A stretch of DNA of 64,000 bases, from positions 1-64,000 of the forward strand of contig JABFXY010000099.1 in the NCBI GenBank assembly GCA_013361525.1, written 5' to 3'. The translations under genes and the position numbers were made by a program. Under the pieces are notes generated by a model that did not search any database, was not told the DNA's origin, and saw only the letters and a program-made list of their open reading frames with translations. The stretch is from Polyangiaceae bacterium (GTDB lineage Bacteria; Myxococcota_A; Polyangia; Polyangiales; Polyangiaceae). Within the stretch, counting starts at the first letter, position 1. Each line of letters starts with the position of its first letter. Positions 17,191 through 25,656 of the stretch are shown piece after piece.

Positions 17191-18645
17191 ATGCGCGCCA
17201 TGCCCTTCGGCGGAACGTGGCGACAAACGGCGACGACCCTCTTCACCCTCGTCGCGCTCGGGATGGTGGCGTGCAAGCCGAAGCCTTCATCCAAGGACGA
17301 GAGCGATAACGAAAAGGGTGCTCGCGACACCGCCGCGACCGAGCACGCGGCGGCAACATCCGCGACGCCGTCCGCCGGTGCGGGCAGTCCGGTGGTCCAA
17401 GACAGGCGGTTTCTCTTCGCCGTCAACACCAAGGCGCCCGTCACGCCGCAGCAGATCGCGGACGCGAAGAGCATCATCGAGAAGGCGGCGCCAGGGATCG
17501 CGTTCGTCGACGACCCCGGTGTCGGAAAAACGGGCATCAGCCTGATCGCGCCACCACCCGATCAAATCGAGCCGCCCGACGAGAACACGATCCGCTACTT
17601 CGGAAGAGGCTTCGACGGATCGAGCGCGGAGCGGGCGCGCTCGATGCGAGGTGCGCTCGGAATCGGATGGAACCTCGACGCCGACCCCAAGCTCGAGCGC
17701 CTACGCGCGGCGCAGTCGTCGGTGAAGGCGTTCGCCGAAAAGATGGATGGTTTCATCTGGGACGACGCGACCCGCGAATTGTTCACCCCCGCCGCCTTCG
17801 ACAGCCAACGAATCGCCGGCTGGGATTCGGGATATCCCGATATGCGCGGGCAAATCACCATTCACTATTATGAAAACGAAGGGCGGCACCGGGCGGTCAC
17901 CCTCGGGATGGAGAAGTTCGGCGCGCCGGACCTGGTCATTCAGGACGTCCCCATTTCGCAGTCGAATCGAGGTTCCCACGTCCGCAATGTGGCGGCTCAG
18001 CTCATCGTGGAAGGCGCGTCGATCGGTTCGAACGGAGAGCTCGTCCTCGACCTCGCAGCGATCAAACACGCGCCTACCAAGGCCTATTATTCAGGCCTCG
18101 ATCCGTCGGCGTCGCACAAGACGACCATTCACCTTGCCGCGGCGAAGCCGGAGGAGGGCGACGCGATGAACCGTCTCCTCGAGATTCGCTTTCCCAATGG
18201 GGCGGGCGCGACGGAGTGGGAGCGGCTGGCCGCGGCAGCGGACGCGCTCGTCGGAGCACCGAAGGACACACCGACCGCCGTGGCCGAGAACGACCCCGAG
18301 CTCGCGGCCATCAAGCTGCGCGTACAAGCGAAGCTGCCCGAGCTCGCCGCCGCGATTCAAAAGGGACTTCCGCTCGGCGAGTCCATCAGCGTCAAAGCGC
18401 CCTTCGATACCGACGACGGCGGCGTCGAATGGATGTGGGTATCCGTGACCAAGTGGGAAGGCGACACGGTGCACGGCGTGCTCGACAACGCGCCGGCAGG
18501 CATCAAGTCGCTCAAGATCGGAGCACCGGTCACGGTGAAGCAATCGGCGATTGCCGATTACGTTCGCCACAAAGCGGATGATTCGCTCGAGGGCGGCGAG
18601 AGCATCAAGGTGCTCGACCGCCGCTCGCCGATCACTCCCCGGTGA
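17191..18645 (+). CDS. Lipoprotein with C-terminal DUF2314-like domain
   Basis: An N-terminal signal (GTWRQTATTLFTLVALGMVAC) ends in a lipobox, and the lipidated cysteine is followed by a charged, Ala/Ser/Thr-rich spacer. The middle ~280 residues, unrecognised, include FGRGFDGSSAERARSMRGA and GYPDMRGQITIHYYENEG. The last ~90 residues (SISVKAPFDTDDGGVEWMWVS ... TVHGVLDNAPAGIKSLKIG ... VKQSAIADYV) look like DUF2314, a family of unknown role. ATG 17191 and ATG 17200 are both possible starts. The gene ends 14 bases inside the convergent accA gene. Confidence 0.8.
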   Translation: MRAMPFGGTWRQTATTLFTLVALGMVACKPKPSSKDESDNEKGARDTAATEHAAATSATPSAGAGSPVVQDRRFLFAVNTKAPVTPQQIADAKSIIEKAAPGIAFVDDPGVGKTGISLIAPPPDQIEPPDENTIRYFGRGFDGSSAERARSMRGALGIGWNLDADPKLERLRAAQSSVKAFAEKMDGFIWDDATRELFTPAAFDSQRIAGWDSGYPDMRGQITIHYYENEGRHRAVTLGMEKFGAPDLVIQDVPISQSNRGSHVRNVAAQLIVEGASIGSNGELVLDLAAIKHAPTKAYYSGLDPSASHKTTIHLAAAKPEEGDAMNRLLEIRFPNGAGATEWERLAAAADALVGAPKDTPTAVAENDPELAAIKLRVQAKLPELAAAIQKGLPLGESISVKAPFDTDDGGVEWMWVSVTKWEGDTVHGVLDNAPAGIKSLKIGAPVTVKQSAIADYVRHKADDSLEGGESIKVLDRRSPITPR

Positions 18646-19582
18646 AGGCACCCATCGCGCGAAACTTCGCATAGCGATCGTCGGCGAGCGCGTCGGGAGA
18701 GAGCTTGTCGAGCTGCCCGAGGTGCCGTTCGATCGCATTGGCGAGCCGTTCCGCCGATGCGTCGTGATCTTGGTGCGCGCCGCCGGGCGGCTCCTCGACG
18801 ACCTCGTCGACGACCTTGAGACCGAGCAGCTCCGGCGCCGTCATGCGGAGGCACTTCGCGGCCTCTTCGGCACGATTGCCGTTCTTCCAGAGGATGGCGG
18901 CGCAACCCTCGGGGCTGATGACGGAGTAGCAGCCGAACTCCAGCACGAGGACGCGATTCGCGACGCCGAGCGCGAGCGCGCCGCCCGATCCACCCTCGCC
19001 GATGATCGACGCGATGACGGGAACGCGCGCGCGTGCGAGCGCGGCGAGGGCCGCTCCGATCGCTTCGCTCTGGCCGCGCTCTTCGGCGCCGATGCCGGGG
19101 TATGCGCCGGGCGTGTCGATGAACGTGAGGATGGGCAGACCGAAGCGGTCGGCGAGCTCGTAGAGGCGGATCGCCTTTCGATAACCTTCGGGGTGCGGCA
19201 TCCCGAAGTTGCGCTTCATGTTCTCTTTGGTGCCGCGGCCCTTCTGGTGGCCGACCACCGCGACGGACCGTCCACGGAACGTTCCGAGCCCGGCGACGAT
19301 GCTCGCGTCGTCGGCGAAGCGACGGTCGCCGCGCATCTCCACGAAGTCCGCCACGACGCGCTTGATGTAGTCGAGCGTGTACGGCCGATTCGGGTGCCGC
19401 GACAGCAGCACCTTCTGCATCGGCGTGAGATCACGGAACGCCTCTTTCGAGGCGCGCCCGGCCTCCTCCTCGAGCTTCTCGAGGTCGGGACGCAGGCTCT
19501 CGTTTTTGGCGGCTTCGACGCGGAACGCGCGAACTTTGTCGACCAGCTCGGCGATCGTCTTCTCGAACGGAAGGACGTGCAT
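18632..19582 (-). CDS. accA: Acetyl-CoA carboxylase carboxyltransferase subunit alpha
   Basis: AccA forms the carboxyltransferase with AccD and transfers CO2 from biotin to acetyl-CoA to make malonyl-CoA for fatty acid synthesis. Family hallmarks are present: LSRHPNRPYTLDYI, MRGDRRFADDASIVAGLG, VVGHQKGRGTKENMKRNFGMP, FIDTPGAYPGIGAEERGQSEAI, IGEGGSGGALALGVANRV and YSVISPEGCAAILWK. Length of 316 is normal. I chose ATG 19582 (MHVLPFEK). A GTG at 19606 in the same frame lies inside the intergenic hairpin element and is less likely. The gene follows the cyclase gene on the same strand. accD is not in the window, as is common. Confidence 0.96.
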   Translation of the reverse strand: MHVLPFEKTIAELVDKVRAFRVEAAKNESLRPDLEKLEEEAGRASKEAFRDLTPMQKVLLSRHPNRPYTLDYIKRVVADFVEMRGDRRFADDASIVAGLGTFRGRSVAVVGHQKGRGTKENMKRNFGMPHPEGYRKAIRLYELADRFGLPILTFIDTPGAYPGIGAEERGQSEAIGAALAALARARVPVIASIIGEGGSGGALALGVANRVLVLEFGCYSVISPEGCAAILWKNGNRAEEAAKCLRMTAPELLGLKVVDEVVEEPPGGAHQDHDASAERLANAIERHLGQLDKLSPDALADDRYAKFRAMGAFTGE

Positions 19583-19596
19583 GTTCGTTTCAGTCT

Positions 19597-19637
19597 CCCC
19601 CCTCACGCGGTGAGGGGGGTCGGGGGGGAGAAATAGC
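19597..19637. repeat. 41-nt hairpin element, copy 1
   Basis: A perfect ten-base stem CCCCCCTCAC/GTGAGGGGGG with loop GCG (19597-19619) is followed by a run of seven G and the tail GAGAAATAGC. Nearly the same 41 bases occur at 51256-51296. Here it lies between the cyclase and accA genes, both read leftward, 14 bases upstream of the accA ATG. It could end cyclase transcription or influence accA translation. Confidence 0.75.
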
Positions 19638-19684
19638 GGCGCGCCCGGTTTACCTGGGTAAGCGGACTCGGCACCGCCAGATGG

Positions 19685-21817
19685 CTACGCGTTGCTCGCG
19701 CGGACGACGGACGCGGTGGGCTCGGGGGCGAAGGGATTGTCATTCCCGCCTCCGCCGGCGGAGCCGATGGCGCCTGGAACGACGACCTTCGCGGCCCTGC
19801 GAAGGACGTTGTAGATACGCAGGGGCTTTTCCTTACCCTTGACCTTCGCGGGGTCAAGCTCCTGCACCTCGAACCTGCCCTTGAGCGCCGTGAGCGTGTT
19901 CTCGCTCACGATGATTTGTCCGCTGAGGGCGACCGAGCACAGGCGCGCAGAGGTGTTCGCGGTGTCGCCGATCACCGTGTACGACAACGCTTTCGAGCTG
20001 CCGATGTAGCCGGCGACGAGCGGCCCGGTGTGGATGCCGATGCCGACCGCGAGCGGCTGCGCGTCGCGCTCGAGGCGCTTGCGGTTGAACTGCCCGAGCA
20101 CGTCGGCCATCTCGAGCGCGCACTCGACCGAGCGGACCGCATCGTCCGGGTGCTGCACCGGCGCACCCCAGACGGCCATGATTCCGTCGCCCATGAACTT
20201 GTCGAGCGTGCCTTCGTGTTTGAAGATCGTGTCGACCATCAGCTCGAAGTACTCGTTCAACATCTCGACGAGGAACTCCGGCGGGGCGCTCTCGCTCATC
20301 CGGGTGAAGCCGCGGATGTCGCTGTTGAAGACGGTGCACTCCTCGACACGCTGGCCGCCCTGCTTCACCTCGAGCTGACCGGAGATGACGCGCTCGGCGA
20401 TGTTCGGCGAAAGCAGGCGACTGAGTCGCTCGCGCGAGACGATCTCCGCCTCGACCTTCTTGCCGAGGATGTTGATCTCGATGAAGCGCGCGGCCTGGTT
20501 GGCGACGGTCTGAACGAGCTCGAGATCCTTGGCCTGGAAGCGCGCGAGCGCCTCCGAGTCGAGCCAGAGGACGCCGAGCACCTCGTTGTCGTGCTGGAGG
20601 AGCGGCGCGACGATGGCCGAGCTGATTCGGTTGAGAATCATGCTCTTGCCCTTCGAGGCGGCGAAATCCATCGCGGCGTCGTGGGTGAGGACGGCGGCGC
20701 GCTCCTTCACGACGTGGTTGAGGATCGTCGACGAGACGGTGATCGGCGCGGAGGTGCCGTCGCTTCGCTTGGAGTGGAAGAGCTGCAGCTCGTTCTGCTC
20801 GTTCCTCAAGAACACGACGGCGCGGTCGGCGTTGATGAACTTGAGGATGTTGGTGAGGATCTTGTCGAGCAGCTTCTGGGTATCGCGCTCGATGCCGATG
20901 CCGTGCGACAGCTCGTGGCTGAGGCGCAGGCGCTCGTAGTCCGCCTTCAGTTGGTTGAAGTCGTTCGCGATCCGATCGAAGGGCAAAAATCCCTTCTCGA
21001 CGGCATCGATCTGCGTGCCGATCTGCCGCTCTTGATCGTGGATCGCGACGTTCTGCGCGGCCTGGGGCACGAAGCCCGTGAGCGCCCCGCGAACAGTGAG
21101 GTTCGCGCCGGTGACGACCCCGCGCGGCGTCGGCAACGGAGCCGTGCCACCCGGCAACATGTAACCGCCGGGACCAATCCCGGGCACGACCGGAGCTGCG
21201 GGCCCGGGCGCGGGCGACGCATGACCGCCCGATCCCGCCGGCGCGGAGCCGGGGGATGAAGTTGCAGGCATCGCCGAACCCGGCGGAACCGAAGCCGGAT
21301 GGCGCGGAGGCGCGACCGCCGAGGGCGGCTGCGCCTGCCCGTAGGGGTATGCGGGTTGACCGGGCCGCGGGTATCCACCCTGCTGCTGCGGCGGCTGCTG
21401 CGCTTGGATCGGTGCTTGCGGCACCTGCTGTCCAGGCACTGCGCCGGGCTGACCGGGCCACCCTCCGCCGAACTGTTGCGGCATCGGCTGCTGCGCGGGC
21501 CGATGCATGCCGGGTGCATGCGCGTGGGCAGCCGCGGGATCTTCGAAACGGCCGCGCGTTGCACCGAGCGCAATTTCGTCGCCATGCTTGAGACCGGCTT
21601 CGCCGCGAACACGCTCGTTGTTGACGAAGGTGCCGTTCAAGCTCCCGAGATCGCGAAGGACGTAGTGGTCTCCTCGCTGCTCGATGATGCAGTGCTCTTT
21701 CGACACGATCTTGTCGAGGAGCTGGATGGTGTTGTTCGGGTGACGGCCGAGCGAATTCACTGGACGCAGCTCGACGGCTTGCGTCCCTTCCGCCGTCATC
21801 AAGATGAGCCGCGCCAT
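19685..21817 (-). CDS. FHA-GAF-class III adenylate/guanylate cyclase
   Basis: The domain order in 710 residues is: FHA (about 1-90; LGRHPNNTIQ, SKEHCII, DLGSLNGTFVN), a ~135-residue Pro/Gln/Gly-rich linker, GAF (about 300-440; FINADRAVVFLRNEQ), a short helical link, and a class III cyclase catalytic domain (about 480-665). Metal-binding aspartates are in FNSDIRGFTRM (near 499) and FMGDGIMAVWG (near 545). IGDTANTSARL is the typical substrate-binding end. It should make a cyclic nucleotide in response to GAF ligands, with FHA docking to phosphothreonine made by Ser/Thr kinases. It is divergent from a double-FHA gene across a 22-base palindrome. Confidence 0.92.
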   Translation of the reverse strand: MARLILMTAEGTQAVELRPVNSLGRHPNNTIQLLDKIVSKEHCIIEQRGDHYVLRDLGSLNGTFVNNERVRGEAGLKHGDEIALGATRGRFEDPAAAHAHAPGMHRPAQQPMPQQFGGGWPGQPGAVPGQQVPQAPIQAQQPPQQQGGYPRPGQPAYPYGQAQPPSAVAPPRHPASVPPGSAMPATSSPGSAPAGSGGHASPAPGPAAPVVPGIGPGGYMLPGGTAPLPTPRGVVTGANLTVRGALTGFVPQAAQNVAIHDQERQIGTQIDAVEKGFLPFDRIANDFNQLKADYERLRLSHELSHGIGIERDTQKLLDKILTNILKFINADRAVVFLRNEQNELQLFHSKRSDGTSAPITVSSTILNHVVKERAAVLTHDAAMDFAASKGKSMILNRISSAIVAPLLQHDNEVLGVLWLDSEALARFQAKDLELVQTVANQAARFIEINILGKKVEAEIVSRERLSRLLSPNIAERVISGQLEVKQGGQRVEECTVFNSDIRGFTRMSESAPPEFLVEMLNEYFELMVDTIFKHEGTLDKFMGDGIMAVWGAPVQHPDDAVRSVECALEMADVLGQFNRKRLERDAQPLAVGIGIHTGPLVAGYIGSSKALSYTVIGDTANTSARLCSVALSGQIIVSENTLTALKGRFEVQELDPAKVKGKEKPLRIYNVLRRAAKVVVPGAIGSAGGGGNDNPFAPEPTASVVRASNA

Positions 21818-21858
21818 CGGAGTGGCAGATTATCCGGGGACAAGCCTCGGAACAACCG

Positions 21859-21880
21859 CGACAAAAGCTAGCCTTTGTCG
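21859..21880. promoter_or_regulatory. 22-base palindrome in divergent promoter region
   Basis: CGACAAA (21859-21865) and TTTGTCG (21874-21880) are exact inverted arms around a GCTAGC core; only one pair of positions breaks full symmetry. It lies 42 bases upstream of the cyclase start and 151 upstream of the double-FHA gene. The position fits an operator serving one or both genes. Confidence 0.45.
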
Positions 21881-22030
21881 TTTGCGCGACCTGCCTTATC
21901 GCGTACTTCCGTGCGCACCGGACGTCGGCGTCAGGTGCCTGATTTTCGACGGCCGCGACTCGCCCTGAGCGAGATTGGCGCCGATTTTTTGTCCGCCCGG
22001 CGTGTCTCTTGGCATTGGTCGTCCCAAACC

Positions 22031-23122
22031 ATGCCGCTCACGGTCCGTGTGTACGGAGATGAAAGACCTGGCAGGTCGAAGGATCCGACGCCCGCGAGCC
22101 GAGGGCTCGGTTCGCCGGAGGCGAACGCGAGAGAGAACAGCCTGACGTTCGATGCGCCGAGGATCTTGCTCGGACGGGGTGAAGGGTGCGAGGTCCGCCT
22201 CCCCGACCCGAGCGTCAGCGCACGTCATCTCACCGTTCGTCAGCGCGGCACCGAGTACGTCCTCGTCGACGAAGGGAGCACGAACGGGACACGCGTCGGA
22301 AAGACGACGCTCTCGGCGCATGCGCCCTACACCCTCCGCTCGCCGGAGGTCGTTCGCGTCGGCAAGCTTTGGGTCGAGCTCGTCGTCGGCCCCGAGCCGC
22401 CGACCCGCGGCGCGCCCCAACGCGCCAAAGAGGTCGCGATCGGGCTCGCGATTCAGAGCCTCGCGAGATCCGGCGAGGATGGCCGGCCGCGCGTGCGCGT
22501 CGAAGAAGGCGCGAGCGCGGGCAGCGAAGCGGTCGTGACCGATGGCCAGCCGCTGGTCGTCGGCCGCGCGCGCGACGCGGACCTTTTCATCGACGACAAC
22601 GAGGCGTCTCGCCGTCACGTCGAGATCCGCCAGCGCGGTGATGTCCTCGTCGTGCGTGATCTCGGCTCCAAAGCCGGCACCTCGATCGGCGAGCGCGTGG
22701 TCGGCGCGACCGACACGGTCTGGCGCGCAGGAGAGCTCCTCACGGTCGCCGGCACGGCGCTCTCCTACACGTTCGAGGCCGCCGAGGCGCTCGTCGAGCT
22801 CGAGCGCCAGCCGGATCAAAAAGTCCCGTCGCGAGAGCTCTTCGACGAGCCGGAGCCGGAGCCCATCGAAGAGGCGTCTTCGGAGGAGGAGCGCGATGAC
22901 GACGCGAATGCGGACACCAGCGGTGCCCCTCTCGATGCAGCCATGAACGAAGCCGATCCGGCGCAAGACGAAGAGCCGGATGAGCCGAGCCCGCAGCCCG
23001 CCGCGCTCGCCAGTCGACGAGGTCGCTCGACCGTTTGGAGCGTCACCGACTTCGCCGTCGTCCTCCTCGCGGTCGGAGTCTTTTCGCTCAGCGCCGTCGG
23101 GTATTGGGTCCTTTTGCGCTGA
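22031..23122 (+). CDS. Double-FHA protein with C-terminal membrane anchor
   Basis: Two forkhead-associated domains bind phosphothreonine peptides. FHA1 is about residues 35-110 (LLGRGEGCEVRLPD, SVSARHLTV, DEGSTNGTRVG); FHA2 about 175-250 (LVVGRARDADLFID, EASRRHVEI, DLGSKAGTSIG). A ~80-residue acidic linker follows (PEPEPIEEASSEEERDDD), then a single C-terminal transmembrane helix (FAVVLLAVGVFSLSAVGYWVLL). A tail-anchored topology with both FHA domains in the cytoplasm is likely. ATG 22031 is the first start with domain-like sequence after it. The last 35 bases overlap the convergent RNase R gene. It likely reads Ser/Thr kinase signalling, like the divergent FHA-cyclase. Confidence 0.87.
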   Translation: MPLTVRVYGDERPGRSKDPTPASRGLGSPEANARENSLTFDAPRILLGRGEGCEVRLPDPSVSARHLTVRQRGTEYVLVDEGSTNGTRVGKTTLSAHAPYTLRSPEVVRVGKLWVELVVGPEPPTRGAPQRAKEVAIGLAIQSLARSGEDGRPRVRVEEGASAGSEAVVTDGQPLVVGRARDADLFIDDNEASRRHVEIRQRGDVLVVRDLGSKAGTSIGERVVGATDTVWRAGELLTVAGTALSYTFEAAEALVELERQPDQKVPSRELFDEPEPEPIEEASSEEERDDDANADTSGAPLDAAMNEADPAQDEEPDEPSPQPAALASRRGRSTVWSVTDFAVVLLAVGVFSLSAVGYWVLLR

Positions 23123-25532
23123 CCTTCTTGCCGCCCGACTTTGCCTTCGACGCGGCGGCCTTCTTCCCCTTCTTCGCAGCCTTCGCGGTCGCCTTGGCCG
23201 AGCCGCGTTTGGTCGTCGGGGCTTCGCTCGAACGGCTCGTCGCGCCACGCTTGTCGCGTTTCGCCGGCTTCGCGCCCTTCGCCGCCTTCCCGCGCTCGCC
23301 CTTTTCGGTGCGTTCTTTCTTCGTGCGTCGGCCGCGTCCTCGCTCGCCCTCGAAGGCCGGCTCGTGGCTCGCCTTCTCGGTCATCGACACGCGCCTTCCG
23401 TAGGTCGTTCGCCGCTCGATCGACGCGTCTTCGATCTGCACCATCATCCCGTCCGACAGCGTGATCCGCTCGCCGGAGCGTTTGCCGATCGTCGCGAAGC
23501 CGTGCTCGTCGGGCTCGTACGCGTCGTTGCCGAGGGCCTCGTTCTTCACGAGGACGCTGACGTACGGCTCCTCGAGCGTCACGAAGACGCCCGAGCCGAC
23601 GACGCCGCTCACCGCCCCCGCGAACATGTCGCCGATCGCGTCCTTCATCAGGAACACGCCGTAAAGATCCGAGACGTCGCGCTCGACCTGCATCGCGCGG
23701 CGCTCGCGCTCCGACGCGAGCACCGCCGCCTCCTGCATCGTTTCGACCGCCGCGTCGCTCGCGTCGACGCGCCCGCCGCGGATCAACCCGCGAACGACGC
23801 GGTGAACCGACAGATCGGGATACCGGCGGATCGGCGACGTGAAATGCACGTACGCGTCGCTCGCGAGGCCGAAGTGACCGATGTTCTTCACGTCGTACAT
23901 CGCTTGTTTGAGCGAGCGGATGAGGAGCGTGTCGATGAGCGCGCGGCTCGGGTGGCTCTTCATCTTGCGGACGAACGCGGAGAGCTTCTTCGGATCCTGT
24001 GCGTCCTCCACGTCGAGCGTGATGCCGAGCTTTTCGCAGATCGCGGCGAAGCGCTCGATGCGCTCCGGGTCCGGCGGACCGTGCACGCGGAAGATCGCCG
24101 GGGCCCCACGCTCGACGAGGAACGATGCGACGACCTCGTTCGCGAGGAGCATCATCTCCTCGATGATCTGGTACGCCTTCGAGACACCGGGGTCCTTCGC
24201 GCGGCGGACGGCATCGGTCGGCCAGCGCGTCGCCGGGTCGACGATGATGCGCGTCTCGGGAAGGTCGAAATCGAGCGCGCCCCGGCGCATCCGCTTTCCA
24301 CGCAAGAGCATCCCGATCTCGCGGAGGAGCGCGAGGTCGTCACGCATCTCCTCCGCGACGGGATCGCGCGGGGCTTCGGTCGTCAGACGCAGCGCGCGCG
24401 CGACACCTTCGTACGTGAGCTTCGCGCGCGAACGCATGAAGCCTTCGACGATGCGCGAGCTCTGCACCGTGCCGGTCGCGTCGAGATCGACGATCGCGCA
24501 GAGGCAGAGGCGCACGACGTCGGGCAAGAGCGAACAGAGGTTCGACGACAGCGCGCGCGGCAACATCGGGATCGCGCGGTCCGGCAGGTAAATCGAACAG
24601 CCTCGATCCCGCGAGGACTCGTCGAGCGCAGAGCCCGGCGTCACGTAGTGCGAGACGTCCGCGATCGCGACCCACACGCGGTAGCCGCCGCCTTCCCGTC
24701 GCTCCGCCCACACCGCGTCGTCGTGGTCCCGCGCGTCCTGCGGATCGATCGTCGGCAGCGGAAGGTGCGTGAGATCTTCGCGGCCGACGAGCGCGGATTC
24801 ACTGACCTCGGTGCCGTAGGCACGCGCCTCTTCGTCGGCCGCGAGCGGGTGCTCTTCCATCACGCCGGCGACCGCGAGGATCTTGCGGACCTCGACGTCC
24901 GGTGTGCCTGCAGGGCCGAGAACGTCGATCAGGCGGCCTTCCGGATTTTCTTCTGCGCTCTCGGGGAATCGCGCGATGTCGACGATGACGACCTCGCCGT
25001 CTTGCCCTCGGTCGGCTTCGGACAGGACGATCGGCCCACGCAGACGCGCATCGTCCGGTTCGAGCCACGCGCTCTTGCCCTTCCTTCGCAGGGTCCCCGA
25101 GATGCGGATCGGCCGGCGATCGATCACCTCGACGACGGCGCCTTCGACGCCGCGCGGGCCGCGCATCACGATGCGGGCGCGAACGCGGTCGCCGTGCATG
25201 GCACCGGCGCGCGCCTCTTCCGGAATGAAGACGTCCTCCACACCGGCCTCGCGCTGCACGAAGCCGAATCCGCGCGGATTCGCGGAGAAAAACCCTTCGA
25301 CGAGCTCGCGGCGAGGCCGCTCGCGCTCCGCGGACACGAGCCGAAAGCGATGCCCGCCTTGAGCCGAGACCGTCCCGTCGAGCACGAGGTCGTCGAGCAC
25401 GCGGGACAACGCCGCCGCGAGCCGCGGAGGAACGCCCAAGCGCGACGCGATCTCGCTCGCGTGCATGGCGCGCTTCTCGCCGCTGAGAAGTTCGATCACG
25501 GCGGCGCGTCGAGGCGGTCTGGCTTCGCTCAT
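23088..25532 (-). CDS. rnr: Exoribonuclease R (RNase II/R family)
   Basis: The 814-residue protein has an N-terminal winged helix (ASEIASRLGVPPRLAAAL), cold-shock-like domains (RGFGFVQREAGVEDVFIPEE), the RNB catalytic domain and a C-terminal S1 domain (GVVGSGVFVTLEEPYVSVLV). The catalytic aspartates lie in TIDPQDARDHDDAVWAE, with further hallmarks VAIADVSHYV, RGCSIYLPDRAIPMLP and AYVHFTSPIRRYPDLSVHR. It degrades structured RNA 3' to 5'. A ~75-residue Lys/Arg/Ala-rich tail (KAAKKGKKAAASKAKSG) extends past S1, probably for RNA or ribosome contact. ATG 25532 is preceded by a weak GAGGCG site; the frame extends upstream as a shadow only. Confidence 0.95.
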   Translation of the reverse strand: MSEARPPRRAAVIELLSGEKRAMHASEIASRLGVPPRLAAALSRVLDDLVLDGTVSAQGGHRFRLVSAERERPRRELVEGFFSANPRGFGFVQREAGVEDVFIPEEARAGAMHGDRVRARIVMRGPRGVEGAVVEVIDRRPIRISGTLRRKGKSAWLEPDDARLRGPIVLSEADRGQDGEVVIVDIARFPESAEENPEGRLIDVLGPAGTPDVEVRKILAVAGVMEEHPLAADEEARAYGTEVSESALVGREDLTHLPLPTIDPQDARDHDDAVWAERREGGGYRVWVAIADVSHYVTPGSALDESSRDRGCSIYLPDRAIPMLPRALSSNLCSLLPDVVRLCLCAIVDLDATGTVQSSRIVEGFMRSRAKLTYEGVARALRLTTEAPRDPVAEEMRDDLALLREIGMLLRGKRMRRGALDFDLPETRIIVDPATRWPTDAVRRAKDPGVSKAYQIIEEMMLLANEVVASFLVERGAPAIFRVHGPPDPERIERFAAICEKLGITLDVEDAQDPKKLSAFVRKMKSHPSRALIDTLLIRSLKQAMYDVKNIGHFGLASDAYVHFTSPIRRYPDLSVHRVVRGLIRGGRVDASDAAVETMQEAAVLASERERRAMQVERDVSDLYGVFLMKDAIGDMFAGAVSGVVGSGVFVTLEEPYVSVLVKNEALGNDAYEPDEHGFATIGKRSGERITLSDGMMVQIEDASIERRTTYGRRVSMTEKASHEPAFEGERGRGRRTKKERTEKGERGKAAKGAKPAKRDKRGATSRSSEAPTTKRGSAKATAKAAKKGKKAAASKAKSGGKKVSAKGPNTRRR

Positions 25533-25656
25533 CGTCGCGCCTCGTACCACGGCGCGCTCTTTTTTTCCCGCCCGCGGGGTGCGCACGGGATTCTGCGGCT
25601 CGCTGCGCTCGGCCCGACCCCACGGGAGGGGGGCCGTGCTAATGCGCCAATGACGC

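Noticed and set aside
17047..17226. N-terminal extension of the SUV3-like helicase
   Set aside because: The extra 60 residues are Ser/Arg-rich and non-conserved in character, and overlap the start of the divergent lipoprotein gene.
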